Of a stretch of DNA of 64,000 nt, positions 20,187-32,082 are shown piece after piece. The number at the start of each line of letters is the position of its first letter. The first letter of the stretch is position 1. The DNA lies in assembly GCA_018466975.1 (NCBI GenBank), contig CM031554.1, forward strand, positions 1,240,001 through 1,304,000. The letters run 5' to 3'. This DNA is from Sparassis latifolia. Its lineage: Eukaryota > Basidiomycota > Agaricomycetes > Polyporales > Sparassidaceae. Made by a program: the position numbers and the translations under genes. The notes under the pieces were generated by a model. It did no database searches. It saw nothing but the letters and a program-made list of their open reading frames with translations, and was not told the DNA's origin.

Positions 20187-21587
20187 TCATCGAAGGAGTA
20201 GCTCTTCCTCACAACCCTGGTCGGGTATATCTCCGACGAAAACTCCAGGAATATAGAGGGTAGGACCCGCATCAGCGGCGACGAATGCCAGAAGTCCCGG
20301 TGCACCATACGTCCACCGTAGACTCGTCGCGACGCCAATCTGGATGCGCAGCGCCGAACTAGAAGAGAGTGGATGCTGAGGATAGAAAAGTCCTTTCGCA
20401 GTGGAAATGCACTCCAGGCTCCCAGTGAACCCCATCTGCGTGAGAGCCACAGCGGTACGGTCTGCAATCTCGGCTTCACTGCGCTCTTGCAGATCAGGGC
20501 CGTGCAGCCAGTTCATGACGCCACCCCGAGGTGCAAGTCCCACTGGAGATTGCTCGAGGACCATCATCTTCTGCAGCCAAATTCCCTGGGCGTCCTTCCT
20601 CACAGGCTGCGATTCGCCGGAGCTGTGCCATGAGAGCACAGATGGCAGGACGGTGCAACGTGGACGCCAGCGAAAACCCGGACGGTCGTCTCGTTCTGCG
20701 GCTGAGTACACGAATGAGTAGTCCCCCTTGGCCTCGCATAAGCCCATGAAAGTCTCCGACAGAGTTTCAATCGTCGGATTCGATGAACGTGTCGAGGGTT
20801 CGCTGCTGATGACTCCGATCATTGAGTAGAAGTAATTCTTGTTATCGACCCACACCCGCCTATCCATGGCAGACAACACCTGTAGCGCAGAAGTGTCCAT
20901 GATATTGGAGAGTTGCCAATCGATGATAAGATCCTGGAAGGCATCGAGATGAGGGTAGTTTTGGGTCATCTGAAATGCACTGACACCATTCGCGTCCTGA
21001 TACTTGGAGATGTAATGACCTAGGTGGTTCAAGAAATGTATTCCTTTCAGCAACTTCTGGGAGCCATCTTCGCCCACAATTAACAGCTCTCGGCTGTTAA
21101 TGACTTCCTGAAACGTCCATGCGCTGCGGATCCACGCGTCGGCCTCTAGATCGTCGAGGATGGCCCTTTCGAAGAACGCTTGCGATGGATTCCAATTGCT
21201 GATCATCCCGATCGCAGCGAAAGTCCTACTAGAGAGCACCGCGATGACACACGCTGCGCGACTATAAATGAACCCCATACTCTCCAACGTAGCACTCCTC
21301 TGAGGGCCCTGAACTGGCACGCAGAAGGCATCAATCCAAAACGCCGTAGAGCCGTGGTTACACATCGCCGCTGCGAGTGAGGGCAGCGTGCGATCGGACA
21401 TGATCGACGTCGGATGGACTGGATTCGCAGTTCGTCCCTCACCCCACACATACGAGATGCAAGTGTATTGCGGGAGTACCTCCGAGTGGATGTCTAGAGG
21501 CTCGGTTAGGGCCCATTGCCTCCCATCCACGATGATAGATGGTTTCCGGGATTGTTCAGATGTTTCTACGAGAAGGCGAAGTTCCAT
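20187..21587 (-). CDS. Heterokaryon-incompatibility (HET) domain protein
   Basis: A 466-aa single-exon ORF. The N-terminal half has HET-domain hallmarks: 'YTCISYVWGEG' (about residue 41), 'FWIDAFCVP' (about residue 83) and 'MGFIYSRAACVIAVLS' (about residue 103). HET proteins mediate non-self recognition and cell death in filamentous fungi; many basidiomycete members have no known partner. The C-terminal half has no domain I recognise. No NACHT or WD repeats are attached. The start ATG is the first in frame and about 450 bp separate it from the divergent RAM1 gene. Confidence 0.85.
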   Translation of the reverse strand: MELRLLVETSEQSRKPSIIVDGRQWALTEPLDIHSEVLPQYTCISYVWGEGRTANPVHPTSIMSDRTLPSLAAAMCNHGSTAFWIDAFCVPVQGPQRSATLESMGFIYSRAACVIAVLSSRTFAAIGMISNWNPSQAFFERAILDDLEADAWIRSAWTFQEVINSRELLIVGEDGSQKLLKGIHFLNHLGHYISKYQDANGVSAFQMTQNYPHLDAFQDLIIDWQLSNIMDTSALQVLSAMDRRVWVDNKNYFYSMIGVISSEPSTRSSNPTIETLSETFMGLCEAKGDYSFVYSAAERDDRPGFRWRPRCTVLPSVLSWHSSGESQPVRKDAQGIWLQKMMVLEQSPVGLAPRGGVMNWLHGPDLQERSEAEIADRTAVALTQMGFTGSLECISTAKGLFYPQHPLSSSSALRIQIGVATSLRWTYGAPGLLAFVAADAGPTLYIPGVFVGDIPDQGCEEELLLR

Positions 21588-22039
21588 CGCGACCTAGAGC
21601 GGCTTAGGGTTAACCTCGTCGAAGGAGTTGCTGCATGCCCACGCACCTCTCAATGGCAGGAGGAGAAGTCGACTCTGTCTTCTCTGGTATCATCCTGCCA
21701 AAGGAAATCCCAGCGCTACGCTGCTCAGGCACAGCAAAGCTGCGCATGTCTTTAGTGGAGACGCTGGATCCGCGGCTGAGTTTGAGTTAGAGAGGAGGAT
21801 TAAAAGCAGCTACTAGGTAAGTCTACCGTGACTAGTGACTGTGAGTATAACGCGTGCAATCACAGGTCGTGACTGTGACAATAGCATCACACAGACAATA
21901 GCCGAGAGCGCTCAGGTCGTTATCCGCATCCTGGATTCCTGGAACCTTGTCAAACGCTGCTGTGGTTCTTCAATCGTCGAAGTTTGTAAAGTCTGTTGAT
22001 TAATCACAAACCTCTATCAGCATTTCCTGGATATCGCAC
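21588..22039. promoter_or_regulatory. Divergent promoter region between the HET gene and RAM1
   Basis: No ORF of note. It contains short repeats of GTGACT/AGTCAC around 21826-21890. It should carry both promoters; no clear TATA box is seen. Confidence 0.35.
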
Positions 22040-24502
22040 ATGGCTACTGATCGTCTGTCGCGACCCACGCCCATGGATGGTTATCCCACTGCGACCTCTA
22101 GCCTTCAATCAGTCACTGAGAACGTCCTGAAGGCGCATCTCCCTTCTTCTGAAACATATCAGGCCGCAGGTGCGACAGGGGACTCTTCTGGAAAAGCAGG
22201 GACATCGGAGACCGGACCTCTTCTTCAGAAGCAACTGCATATCCAGTTTCTCCTACGTAACCTCCTCCAAGGATTTCCAGAGCGTTATATCTCTCAGGAT
22301 GCAAGTCAGCCATGGCTGATATACTGGACACTTCAAGGGTTTAGTGTGTTGGGAATAGGGATGGATGATCAAACAAGGAAGAGGTACGTGAGGAATGCGG
22401 TACTCGATGGTTTACGCCGTTCGCGTTCTGTAGACTCCCTTTGGTGCACGCCAAGAGCGTTGCTGATCATATGTCGGTTACTGATTTTTTCCCGTGCTAG
22501 GGCGAAGCAGACTCTCCTAGCTCTGCAGCATCCCTATGGTGGATTTTCAGGGGGTCCTGGACAAGCAGCACACCTCCTACCGACCTATGCTGCTGTGTGT
22601 GCGCTCGCTATTGTTGGACAACCTGGTCCGGATGGTGCGTGGGATGAGATCGATCGGTGAGTCTTCTGTCTGAGGGCGAAATGAAGGCTGTGCTTGCCAT
22701 TCACTGCGTTATTTGCGTTGCAAGATTAGCGGTTCGAGTATGCTTGGATGTGTTCATTTCCAAATTGCCTGCTGTAGAGTCTCTGTCTGTGCATTGGATT
22801 CAACAGAGGGTGGTATACTGGGCCCTATTGTTCAGCCATATACTCCATCGTATTCCATTACTTCCGGCAAATTATTCTGGGTCTTTTTTTGAAGTGACAA
22901 TAACTCTGCTTTGAAGCAACGCCACACAATTCTTTCGCTTCATTTGTTCATCTGATTTCAACTGACCTTTCAATGAAGGACGAAGATGTACGAATTCTTC
23001 TTGTCACTGAAGCAGCCTGATGGATCTTATACCGTAACCCAAGATGGCGAAGTCGATGTTCGGTAAGTTCGTTCTCTCATTCTCTCCGCCCTACGTACAC
23101 GAGCATTTGGTTGCATGTCGTTACGATTTGAAAATGCAGTATCCTGATTCATCTGCCAGCGGGCTCTATTGTCTCCTTTCGACGGCCACTTTGCTGAACA
23201 TCGTTACGCCGGAGCTTCTGAAAGGAATGCCTGAGTTCATCGTAAGCTGTCAGAGCTATGAAGGTGGTTTTGGGAATGCGTCATTCCCCGAGTGGGCATT
23301 CCCTGAAGGTGAATTACCTAGACTTTTAAGTATCCCCATTCGTACTTTCACCTGTGGTCTATGTCGCTAGACTCCACTTTCTACTTCTGCGATACCGCTG
23401 AGCATGTCAAAGACTGACATTCTTTCCCAGAGGATGACGGCGCGTTCGACGCGTCCGCCCCACGCCCGCTTCTTGGTGAGGCCCACGGCGGCTACACCTT
23501 TTGCGCGACGGCGACCTGGGTACTTCTGCAGCCGTACCTACGCCATTATTATTCGTCGTCCTCGACGTCGCAGCGCCCCACGGTGAACATGCACGCGCTG
23601 CTACGCTGGCTCACGCAGATGCAGGGCACGCATATGGAGCTCGGCGGATTCCGGGGCCGCACGAACAAGCTCGTCGATGGGTGCTACAGTTGGTGGGTCG
23701 GCGGCTGCGTCGGGCTCGTAGAGGGGCTCCTTGGTCCCGGGTGTGTCCCTGGGGCACACGAGCCCGGGGCCCATGCCGAGGAGTGGACGGATATCGATGG
23801 TGAGCGTCTCCGTCTCCAGCTGTGAGTCTGGATGGTGTTGTGAAGATGCGCAGATTCGCTGTTCAACCGACAGGCACTGCAGGAGTATATCCTGTACGCA
23901 GGGCAGTACCCTGCCGGTGGTCTGAGAGACAAGCCGCCCAAGTGAGTTCTGCGCTTTGGGCTTCGGACGTGGCGCTGATGCAGGGATTTTGTCCAGGTCG
24001 GCGGATTCGTACCACACGTTGTACTGCCTCTCAGGTCTCTCGGCCGCTCAGCACACAGTCCTTCCCGATGACGCGCGCAGAGCAGAGCTGCTTGCAAGCT
24101 GGAGTGATGAAACGATCAACGAACGCGAAGGCATGTGTCGGGTACATGCCATCACGATTGGCTGACTTATGCTTACGGTACGCCTTGTAGGCTTCGGATT
24201 CACGCCTGCGTCCGACGCCGCGCGGTCACAATGGGACGCTATGCGGAAGGAGGCGTTCGTTAGCGCCCTGTCGTGGGTGGAAGAAGAGGGGACGTCGAAG
24301 TACGTGGGCGGTGCGGTTAATCGCGTGGTACGTATGCGTTACTTCCGTCATCCTGCGCCCACAACTGAACTGTACCGATCGGCAGAACGCGACACACCCT
24401 TTGTTCAACCTCACTGCGACGCATACTGAGGGCATGATGCAGCATTTCTATGGCCAGCAGGTGCCGGAGCGCCGCCCCAAGCATCCCGCGGCCGAGAAGT
24501 GA
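22040..24502 (+). CDS. RAM1: Protein farnesyltransferase subunit beta
   Basis: A multi-exon gene (about seven to eight exons; first intron about 22384-22501). The product transfers farnesyl to CaaX cysteines of Ras, Rho and lipopeptide mating pheromones, together with the alpha subunit. Prenyltransferase-beta repeats appear in order: 'HPYGGFSGGPGQ' (22530), 'SLKQPDGSY' (23010), 'SYEGGFGNASFPEWAF' (23250), 'GEAHGGYTFCATATW' (23480), 'GGFRGRTNKLVDGCYSWW' (23640). The Asp and Cys zinc ligands sit in 'KLVDGCYSWW' and the His ligand in 'SYHTLYCLSGL' (24010). The C-terminus ends with 'THPLFNLTATH', as in fungal orthologues. The first ATG precedes a variable leader. No lesion seen. Confidence 0.92.
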
Positions 24503-24779
24503 ATGTTCACGTGGAGTGCCTCTCAGATATTCGCCGTAAGTTCAGCTTGGTGTTGGAGTCTTGGCTTGGGCATGGAGAGGTCCTCGCAGCTGTATTGACT
24601 TCATTGATCTGATGTATTGAATATGCAAAGGTGTGCTGTATCTGTATGTGATGTTTGGATAATGAGACAATTCGGAAGAACGTACACGTGACGTGTAGCT
24701 GTGACTACGACATTCTGTGACGATACGTGTCTGGGGCAGGGTGTTTCACCCTGTTTCTGCAACTTCAGTGCTTCACCTT

Positions 24780-25640
24780 ATCTTGAATCGAAGCGCTCTC
24801 CATGGATCTGATAGTCAGTGTGTGCAAGTGCTTCAGCGAGACCATAGGAGCCTCCGAGAGTCAGATGGCATGGTCCAAGTGTCAAACCTGACAGAATCAA
24901 GTCCGCAAGATTCGGTGCTTGGTGCAATAAAGACATGATCTCCGAGCCAACGCCATGATAATACAGGAACGAGAGATCCAGCTGGGTGAGGGAAGGAAGT
25001 TGTTCCCCAACAGCCATGCCAGGCCCCAGATAGATAACTGGAGGCACGAGAGATCATCGCAAAACCAAAGGAAGTTGTCTGGGATATCCTCACCTTCATG
25101 AGCTCCCCCGTGAAGGACAACAGATTCAAGTTGGGGCGCACCGGAACATGTGAGCAAATTCCGAATGAGGCATTCGCACTCGCCCTCCCACGTAAACGTT
25201 CGAAGATGTCATGTGTTCAACTTAATGAAGTAGCGAATGAATTTGAATCCGCAGCTTTTGATGTGAACGTGTAAAGGCTCCATCCTGGAATATTGAACAT
25301 AGGTTTCCGTACCCAAAGTAGACTCCGAGTCCGAATATGTGCCCACAACAAACGTAGATCCGTTGTAATATCACGCAAATGACGGCTGACATGCGTCACG
25401 CAGACATCTCGCAAGAAATCCAGGCAAGTTTGCCATACAAGTGAACCATAGTCCTTTGTACCAATCCAGGGATATTTGCAATGAGGTTCCAGGACGAATT
25501 GGATGATATGACCCAGAATCTCTAGGGGAAGGTGGTTGATCGGAGAGCAAAGAGTTGTCTCTTCGCGTCTACAGCCGCGTTATTCAAACTGCAGCATAAT
25601 ACAAAATCTCACTATCGCTCACCGATTGTAAGCTGTAGAA
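24780..25640 (-). pseudogene. F-box protein pseudogene
   Basis: On the minus strand an F-box ('INHLPLEILGHIIQFVLEP', about 25540) is followed by 'VTHVSRHLRDITTDLRLLWAHI', matching the layout of the intact gene at 46297-47870 ('LPSEVLAMILQFVLEP', 'VTHVCRQWRSLAEELPLFW'). Later segments with leucine-rich repeat character ('LPSLTQLDLSF', 'APNLADLILSGL') are in other frames and are interrupted by in-frame stops near 25200. It looks truncated and frameshifted. It is convergent with RAM1. Confidence 0.65.
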
Positions 25641-26290
25641 GCGGCATCATGACGGTGGAAAAACGAGACTAGAACTGTCCGGAGAGCGAAGTGAAGCATA
25701 TCCCTAAAAGGCACCTGTGATCTGGGATACGGCCGCGCTTTCCAATGAAATGGCGGCGGGATTCATTACGAATATTATTGATGGAAACGGATACCCACTT
25801 CAGATTCCTCCGAATATTGCCACTCGAAAGGCCGCCAGGCGGCGGCGGAACTTGCTCGGAGACGGGAGCGGACAGAATTGCCACAAAACAAATAATGCAC
25901 AACAACTGTGTAAAAAGGACACTTTCACTTTTGGGTCGGGAGAGCTTGCTCTCCGAGCAAGAAAACGTAAGCACTCAAATGTTCCCAGAAGCATAAAGAA
26001 ACTTTGCGCTTGAGCAACAGTAAATTTGGCGGTGGTGTTCCTCCAGACACTTCCACTCCGAAATTTTGAAGACTCATGTCCTAACGGCGTTCGCTCGCGT
26101 CATGTTGCCTGTACACAAGATTATGAAAGCTGAAACGAGGTTTTTCTCGGGGCATAAATCACTGATTTATTTAAATGCATAAACGCTCATGTAGATCACG
26201 TGAAAACAACTTAACCGGGAGCTGAATCTGAGATTCACCAACACCTTCCCCTTGTCTCCAGTCGCACATTCGGAAAGGCTTTCAGCCTCA
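25641..26290. other. Intergenic, upstream of an F-box gene
   Basis: Short ORFs only, nothing recognised. It presumably contains the promoter of the F-box gene at 26291. Confidence 0.35.
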
Positions 26291-28082
26291 ATGGTGGCCT
26301 CTATCGGATATGATTCAACCCTGCACAGAGTTCTCGAAATCCCAGAGATAATTGAGCTTGTCTTCGGCTTTCTGGACGAGGAATCAAACAGGACAAATGT
26401 TTGCGTCTGCAAGAGATGGTCTGAGATCGCTCTCGACGTTTTGTGGCGCGAAGTGAGCCAATTACATCGCTTACTCCGTCTTCTTTCTCCGTTTATTACG
26501 GAGGATAGTCCGTATTTCTATATGGTGAGTCAGTCAAAGACTTTGCTGTCAGCTTTGTCTAACGCTTCGCCAGGCGTTCGCCAAGCCGCTGAGTCCAGAC
26601 GACTGGAGGAGATTCACGCGTTATGCGCGTCGAGTGCGGAAGCTGTCGTTTACAAACGGCAAGACGGTCCATGTGCTCGGTCAGGCCGTCTTTGACGAGA
26701 TAGCGCGTACGCGCACCACACTCAATATTCTGCCGAATCTACAGTCTCTCGAATGGCGGTCGACTCCCGCGAACGTGCGCGTCTCCCTCATGTTCATGCA
26801 CGAGGGCGTGAAGGAGTTCCGCACCCACCTGTACGAGACCCCCATATACTCCATTGCAGACTTCTTCAAGGACATCGCAGAGCGCATGCCTAACTTGACG
26901 TGCTTGGACCTGTGCTTCTGCTTCCCAGTGCGCGAGATCGAGAGCGCGCTCTGCGAGCTTGTGCGCAGTCTGCCGAAATTGAGCAAGATCGTCCTCCCAC
27001 TGTACTGTCACAACTCCCGCGTGGCTGAGGCACTGTCTGCCCTGCAGCACCTGGGGACCATCCAGTTCGAATATCTTTCCGAACAGGGAAAAGGGGACCT
27101 CGCAGACGTTCAGCATTTCGCGCCGATGCTGGAGCGGGGCGCGTTCCCCTCGCTGTGCGACCTCTCATTGAGCGCGCATCTTGCGGATATGAACAGGTTC
27201 CTCAAGGGCACCTATGCCCCCACGAATCTCACGTCGCTCTACATCCACGCCCTATCCATGGTGCCGCCCGCGGTCGTGACCGAGTTCCTGAAGACGATGG
27301 TGGAGAATTGCAAGCTGCTGACGCACCTGTACCTCGACCTGCATATGGCAGCAGACTTGATCGACAGTGCGACGAGGTCACTGCCCCCATCGGAGATGCT
27401 GAGCTTCAACGACCTGCGCCCTCTTCTGGCATGTCCGAAGCTGATCGCATTTGAGCTGCAGTGGTACTTGCCGCTGCTGATCACGCAGGAGGAAATCGAA
27501 GAACTCGCGTCGAAATGGCCAGACCTCGAGGTGCTCGAGCTCGACTGCGAGCCCATCCCGATACCTATCGCCACCGAACCCCTCACACTCCGCGCTCTCA
27601 TCCCCTTCGCAAAACACTGCCCCAAGCTCCGGGAGCTCGGCCTGTTCGTGTCCGCGACAAGCGCAGACCTAGACGCATTTTCGCACGAGACGAACTCGCC
27701 GTTCATGCAGCCATTCCGCCAGCTGAAAAAGCTGTGTTTCGGGCTGTCAAGCATCACGGAGCCGGGGCCGGTCGCCCTCTTCCTGAGCGAGCTCTGTCCG
27801 CTTGGGTGCAAATTGAGCGCAGGCCTTTCGTGGCAGGACGACCTCGAACAGGTGGAGAACACCGCGTTCTCGGAAGAACTCAGTCAACGCGGGCCGGAGT
27901 GGTACGACCGCTGGCTGGAGGTCGACCGTGTGCTCCCGCTGCTCACCCGCCTGCGCATGGAGGAGCGGGAGCGGCGCCGTGTGCTCGAGTGCGAGGTGGA
28001 GGACCTGCGCGTGCGCTGCCGCGTCCTCGAGGAGCGAGCCACGCTCCCCATGTCCGTAGACTCGTCGTGCCTGGTGCTGTGA
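26291..28082 (+). CDS. F-box protein with leucine-rich region and C-terminal coiled coil
   Basis: Two exons: 26291-26524 and 26574-28082 (49-bp intron GTGAGT...CGCCAG), about 580 aa. An F-box near residues 15-60 ('IPEIIELVFGFLDEESNRTNVCVCKRW') should bind Skp1 in an SCF ubiquitin ligase. The rest has the irregular leucine-rich pattern of basidiomycete F-box/LRR proteins ('LPNLQSLEW', 'MPNLTCLDLCF', 'LPKLSKIVLPL'), expected to hold the substrate. The last 50 residues are a charged coiled coil ('RMEERERRRVLECEVEDLRV'). A tandem paralogue is at 29369. Confidence 0.85.
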
Positions 28083-29368
28083 TTGTGATTGCGGTGGCTG
28101 TTTCCGATGGGCACGCCTTGGGCATGCCGGTGGGCCATGGGACGCGGGGCCGTGCACGCTAAGTTTGATAAGGGGATAAACATTGTTTGGAAGCATCATG
28201 ATTACTCCATCTGACTAGGACTAGCTAACCTTATGTGCTTCTCTCTTCCTCGAGCTGTGGTGGTGGTTCTGCACGAAGCGTTCATAACGCTGAGCGTGTA
28301 AATATATCTCACCTACGATATGATTTCACCATACTGTCGACATCCGTTATTTCGGCATGGGAATGATTTCCGAACCTTGAAGCTTGAGCACATGCACCAT
28401 CCCGAAAACTCTACACGGGTGGACATCCTCGTGAATGCGGGTACGCAGTCCCCAGCATTAGGCAAAATATCCAACGGTAAACCAGGATGAGAGAGGCGCG
28501 CAGACATTGGGAAGGCTCCCCTAGCGCAGGACCGCTGTTGCGCGCCCAGCTGTCGTCGTCGTTATCCTCCGTACCGTGGGTGACAGATAAATTCCGTGAT
28601 TGGGACCCTTCACAATGCTTTGTGCGCCCTGTTAAGGCTCTGCACGACGAGTCAGAGGGTCTGAGTCAGGGTGTAGTGCACAGCGCTCGGGACTAATCTC
28701 GAGCGTGAATTCCCTGCGTATTAACTACTGACGACACCAGTCAAATGAGCTCCAACAACCATTCACAACCGACATGAAATAAAATGAGCCGTCCTCACAT
28801 ATAGCAAGTTACCTAATAGTAGAAGAGTGTGTAAGCTCCGCCTGCGTGGTTTGCCGAAGGAGAGAAAGCGATAACCAGAAGAGACGGTGTTAAAAAAAAC
28901 CTTGAAACAATCTTTGAACTTGGCGAGCGAGTCATGATCGCGGGTCAGCAGCTACTGTACCGGATGACAGAATCTCGATAACGCGCACGCGTCTGTGGTG
29001 CCCAGCCCTCGCTCTGCGTACGCTGGAGATATCGTTTAACAGCTGCGCTCAACATTACATCTTCGAATAACTGGCATCCTCGATTGTGCGATGAATCAGA
29101 GGGAATGAGAAGAAAAACAGACACTGGAGTAGCCGGCCGGGCGATAAACATTGACCCTGGTGGTATGATCGGTTCAATTCCGGTCCACGGATAATATTCG
29201 AGCAAAAAGGAGGCCGGTTTGACGCCGGGAGCCGGTTACCGAGGGCTGAGATAAGCCCGAGGTCATTGGCCGACGCTGATCAAAGGCCGGTATATAGACC
29301 GGCCCTGTTTCCTTCTCATCCTACTTAGATCCTCCGCAGGGCCTCTGCACCGAAGCATCAACACCACC
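28083..29368. promoter_or_regulatory. Intergenic between tandem F-box genes, with a TATA box inside a palindrome
   Basis: About 1.3 kb without a recognised gene. Just before the downstream gene, at 29285-29304, the TATA-like ATATAG sits in the loop of a perfect 7-bp inverted repeat (GGCCGGT/ACCGGCC), about 65 bp before the ATG. GCCGG motifs also recur around 29130-29235. Confidence 0.5.
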
Positions 29369-31197
29369 ATGGCCAGTCCCAAGGCTGCGAAGTCGCCCTG
29401 GGCCATAAATGAGCTGCTAATCATGGTTCTTGCTCACCTCGACATGCGCTCGCTCGCCAGATCAGCCTGCGTATGCAGGCGTTGGTCCGAAATCGCGCTC
29501 GACATGCTGTGGCGCGACGTTGACGATCTCATGCAACTCCTTGCCTTATTGGCCCCATTCGGAAGGCCAGAAAAGTCTACCACCTTGCCTCACGGTCAGG
29601 CTTTCTACATTCATGTCAGTTGCCGTTTCGTTACATGAAGTCCACTGATATCAAGCAAGTTTACTCTCAGAAATTCAAGAAAGCTCCCACACGAAGGGAC
29701 TGGGATAGATTCCAACGCTACGCATGCCGTGTGCGCAGATTATCATATGAGGAATATGTTCCAAGGACTCGACGCAGATGCGTCGATCCAAGCGCTCTGA
29801 ATCTCCTAGCAAACTGGTATCCCACGTCCGAAATCTTTCCTAACCTACAGTCTCTTACCTGGTGCGCGAGCACACCAGTAATGCAGCAACTTTCAGTTGT
29901 ATTTATGCACGCAAGGCTCAAGAGGCTCGAGATTGGTGTATACAATGTTACCGCTCCCCCGCTGGCTGAATATTTTCAGCAGATTATAAGGCGGATACCA
30001 CTCCTGCCGTATTTGGCTCTGCGCCTACCCCAGAGGTCTTCAATACGCGATACTGAAGAGGATGTAGTTCGTTTCATACGCGGACTGCGTCACCTGCAGC
30101 TCTTTGTGGCCCCCATATATGGCCTCACGTCTCGCATCGCAGCGGAACTGTCCAAGCTGCCCCACCTGGATACGATTTCTCTATCTCCACCTATCGAGCT
30201 TGGGAACGGCGACCGGACTGATGTGTCGCAATTCGCTCCGATATTGCACGACCATGCCTTTCCTTCCTTGAAGGCTTTGTGTATGTGCTCTCAAATCACA
30301 TTTGCGATACAATTATTCAGCGGCCGGTTCTCACCCGTCAATATCACCTACTTGTGTGTGCATGTCCTCGCCGTCGTCGACCCACTTGTAGTCCAGCAGT
30401 TCTTCACCGTCATCAAGGACCGCTGTCATCTGCTGAGCGAGCTGCACGTCGACTTCATGATTCACCCCGATTCTCCCATATCAGTCCTGCCTCCTCCCGT
30501 ACACGAGAGGCCGAGCATGGAGACATTTCGTCCGCTCCTGTCCTGCCGTCGATTGACCAGGTTCGAGTTCCGATGGGACTACCCGCTTAATCTGACCGAC
30601 CGGGACATGGAGGAGTTCGCGACGGGCCTACCCTACATCGAGACGTTCATTCTGAACTGCGACGCGATCATCGAATTCTCTCTATCCTCTCTGACGCCCA
30701 AGGCGCTGCTTCCGTTCGCGCGGCACTGCCCGCGACTGCGCAGGCTCGGGCTGTACCTCAACGCGACGGGGCTGCAGGTACCGCTGCCGACACAGCCAAC
30801 GCTTGCGCAGTTCGCGCGGCTCGAGAAGCTGTACGTCGGCGTGTCCGACATTGACCGAGTCGAACCCGTCGTGCTTTTCCTCAGCCAGCTCTGCGCGCTC
30901 GGCTGCGAGATCATCGCGGGACTCCGCTGGCCGGATGCCTTCGGCATCACTCTCGACCGCGCGGGCATTGTCGATGATCGCCGCGCGCGCATGACACAGG
31001 CGTGCGTCCGTTGGATGGAGCTCGGCAAAGTCCTCCCGCTCGTCATCAAGGCGCGTATGGACGAGAAGGCTCGCATGGCTGCTCTCCACGGCGAGGTCGC
31101 ACGCCTCACCACATCTAGGCTGCAGGAAAAGGAACGCAGCGACCGGCTGCAGCGGGAGGTGCAGGATCTGCGTGTGCGGCACGGACACAGAGCGTAA
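29369..31197 (+). CDS. F-box protein, tandem paralogue
   Basis: Two exons: 29369-29614 and 29671-31197 (56-bp intron GTCAGT...CTCTCAG), about 590 aa. The F-box ('INELLIMVLAHLDMRSLARSACVCRRW') and the segment after it ('SEIALDMLWRDVDDLMQLL') closely match the gene at 26291. The intron position right after the F-box segment, the LRR-like body ('FPNLQSLTW', 'RCHLLSELHVDF', 'LLPFARHCPRLRRLGLY') and the C-terminal coiled coil are shared, so this is a tandem duplicate. Probable substrate receptor of an SCF ligase; target unknown. Confidence 0.85.
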
Positions 31198-32082
31198 CGG
31201 CACGGGTATGGCTCCACCGGACTGTGCTTTGTCATTGTGTGTCCATGGGAGGTGCGTACGTTCACTACATATTTCGCAGGCGATGGCGTGCTCAACTTCA
31301 CACGTATCGCCTTTTGGAATCAGGAAGATCCGTACGTTATGCGTCTGGCCATCCTGACCTCTGTTTGTTGCCCGCCCACCTCACCTCGACGTAATCGTCT
31401 TGCAAACTCAATTTGCCTCATTCTCCGTGAGGAAGATTCCGGAACACGCTTCCAGAAGTCTATCAGTGCAGCTGGGTTACTTGCGGTGTGGGACGATCAG
31501 CGAGGCTGAGGAGATCCGCCTGCCCACATCCGTGGCCGTGTGCTTCTTGAGTGCGTCTCGAGTGCGTCTTCCCACAAACTCAGAAATTAGAGTACTGCAT
31601 TGGGTTGGTGTGCTATATCTGTCTGATCTCATGTTTCTCCTGCGGGGAACCTCTTTCCGCTGCACCATCGATTTTACACGAGCACCTTGTCATGTATATA
31701 TCGACATCTTCTGTGACTAACGATCTCTACGTACAGTCTGTGCTTATTTCTGAAAAGGCCAATGATGCGCAGGCACTGCCGGACTCGGCTCCGGCGGCAG
31801 CATTTTCACGGAAAATGCACTGAGATGCGCCGGCGATTTTCTTCCGGCAATTAATTCCAGATTTTTGGAGTACACCGCGTGCTGCCGAGCTACCCCGCCA
31901 TTGCGGCAGACTACTTATAGTGGTGCTGCTGTTACCGCGTATTGCACTACGCCTCACATACCAAGAGATCATGGAATGCTTGTTGAACTTGAAGCGCGAC
32001 AATTGACTACGGATACAGCTCTACGATACAGAAGAGTGCAGTACAACATATGCTACCAGACTCGAACACCGTTCGAAGCAGA
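31198..32082. other. Intergenic between convergent genes
   Basis: No gene recognised. A perfect 8-bp stem with a 3-nt loop, GCATTTTC-acg-GAAAATGC, lies at 31800-31818 within a GC-rich patch (CCGGACTCGGCTCCGG). It could be a terminator-like structure or the centre of a decayed foldback repeat. Confidence 0.4.

Noticed and set aside
29150..29205. tRNA-like B box (GGTTCAATTCC with a plausible T arm)
   Set aside because: The 3' acceptor strand CCACGGA has no matching TCCGTGG at the right distance upstream, and no A box or anticodon arm is present.
30633..31301. Long minus-strand ORFs opposite the F-box genes (also around 27239-27862)
   Set aside because: Antisense shadows of GC-rich coding sequence; the plus-strand reading has the family motifs and splice sites.
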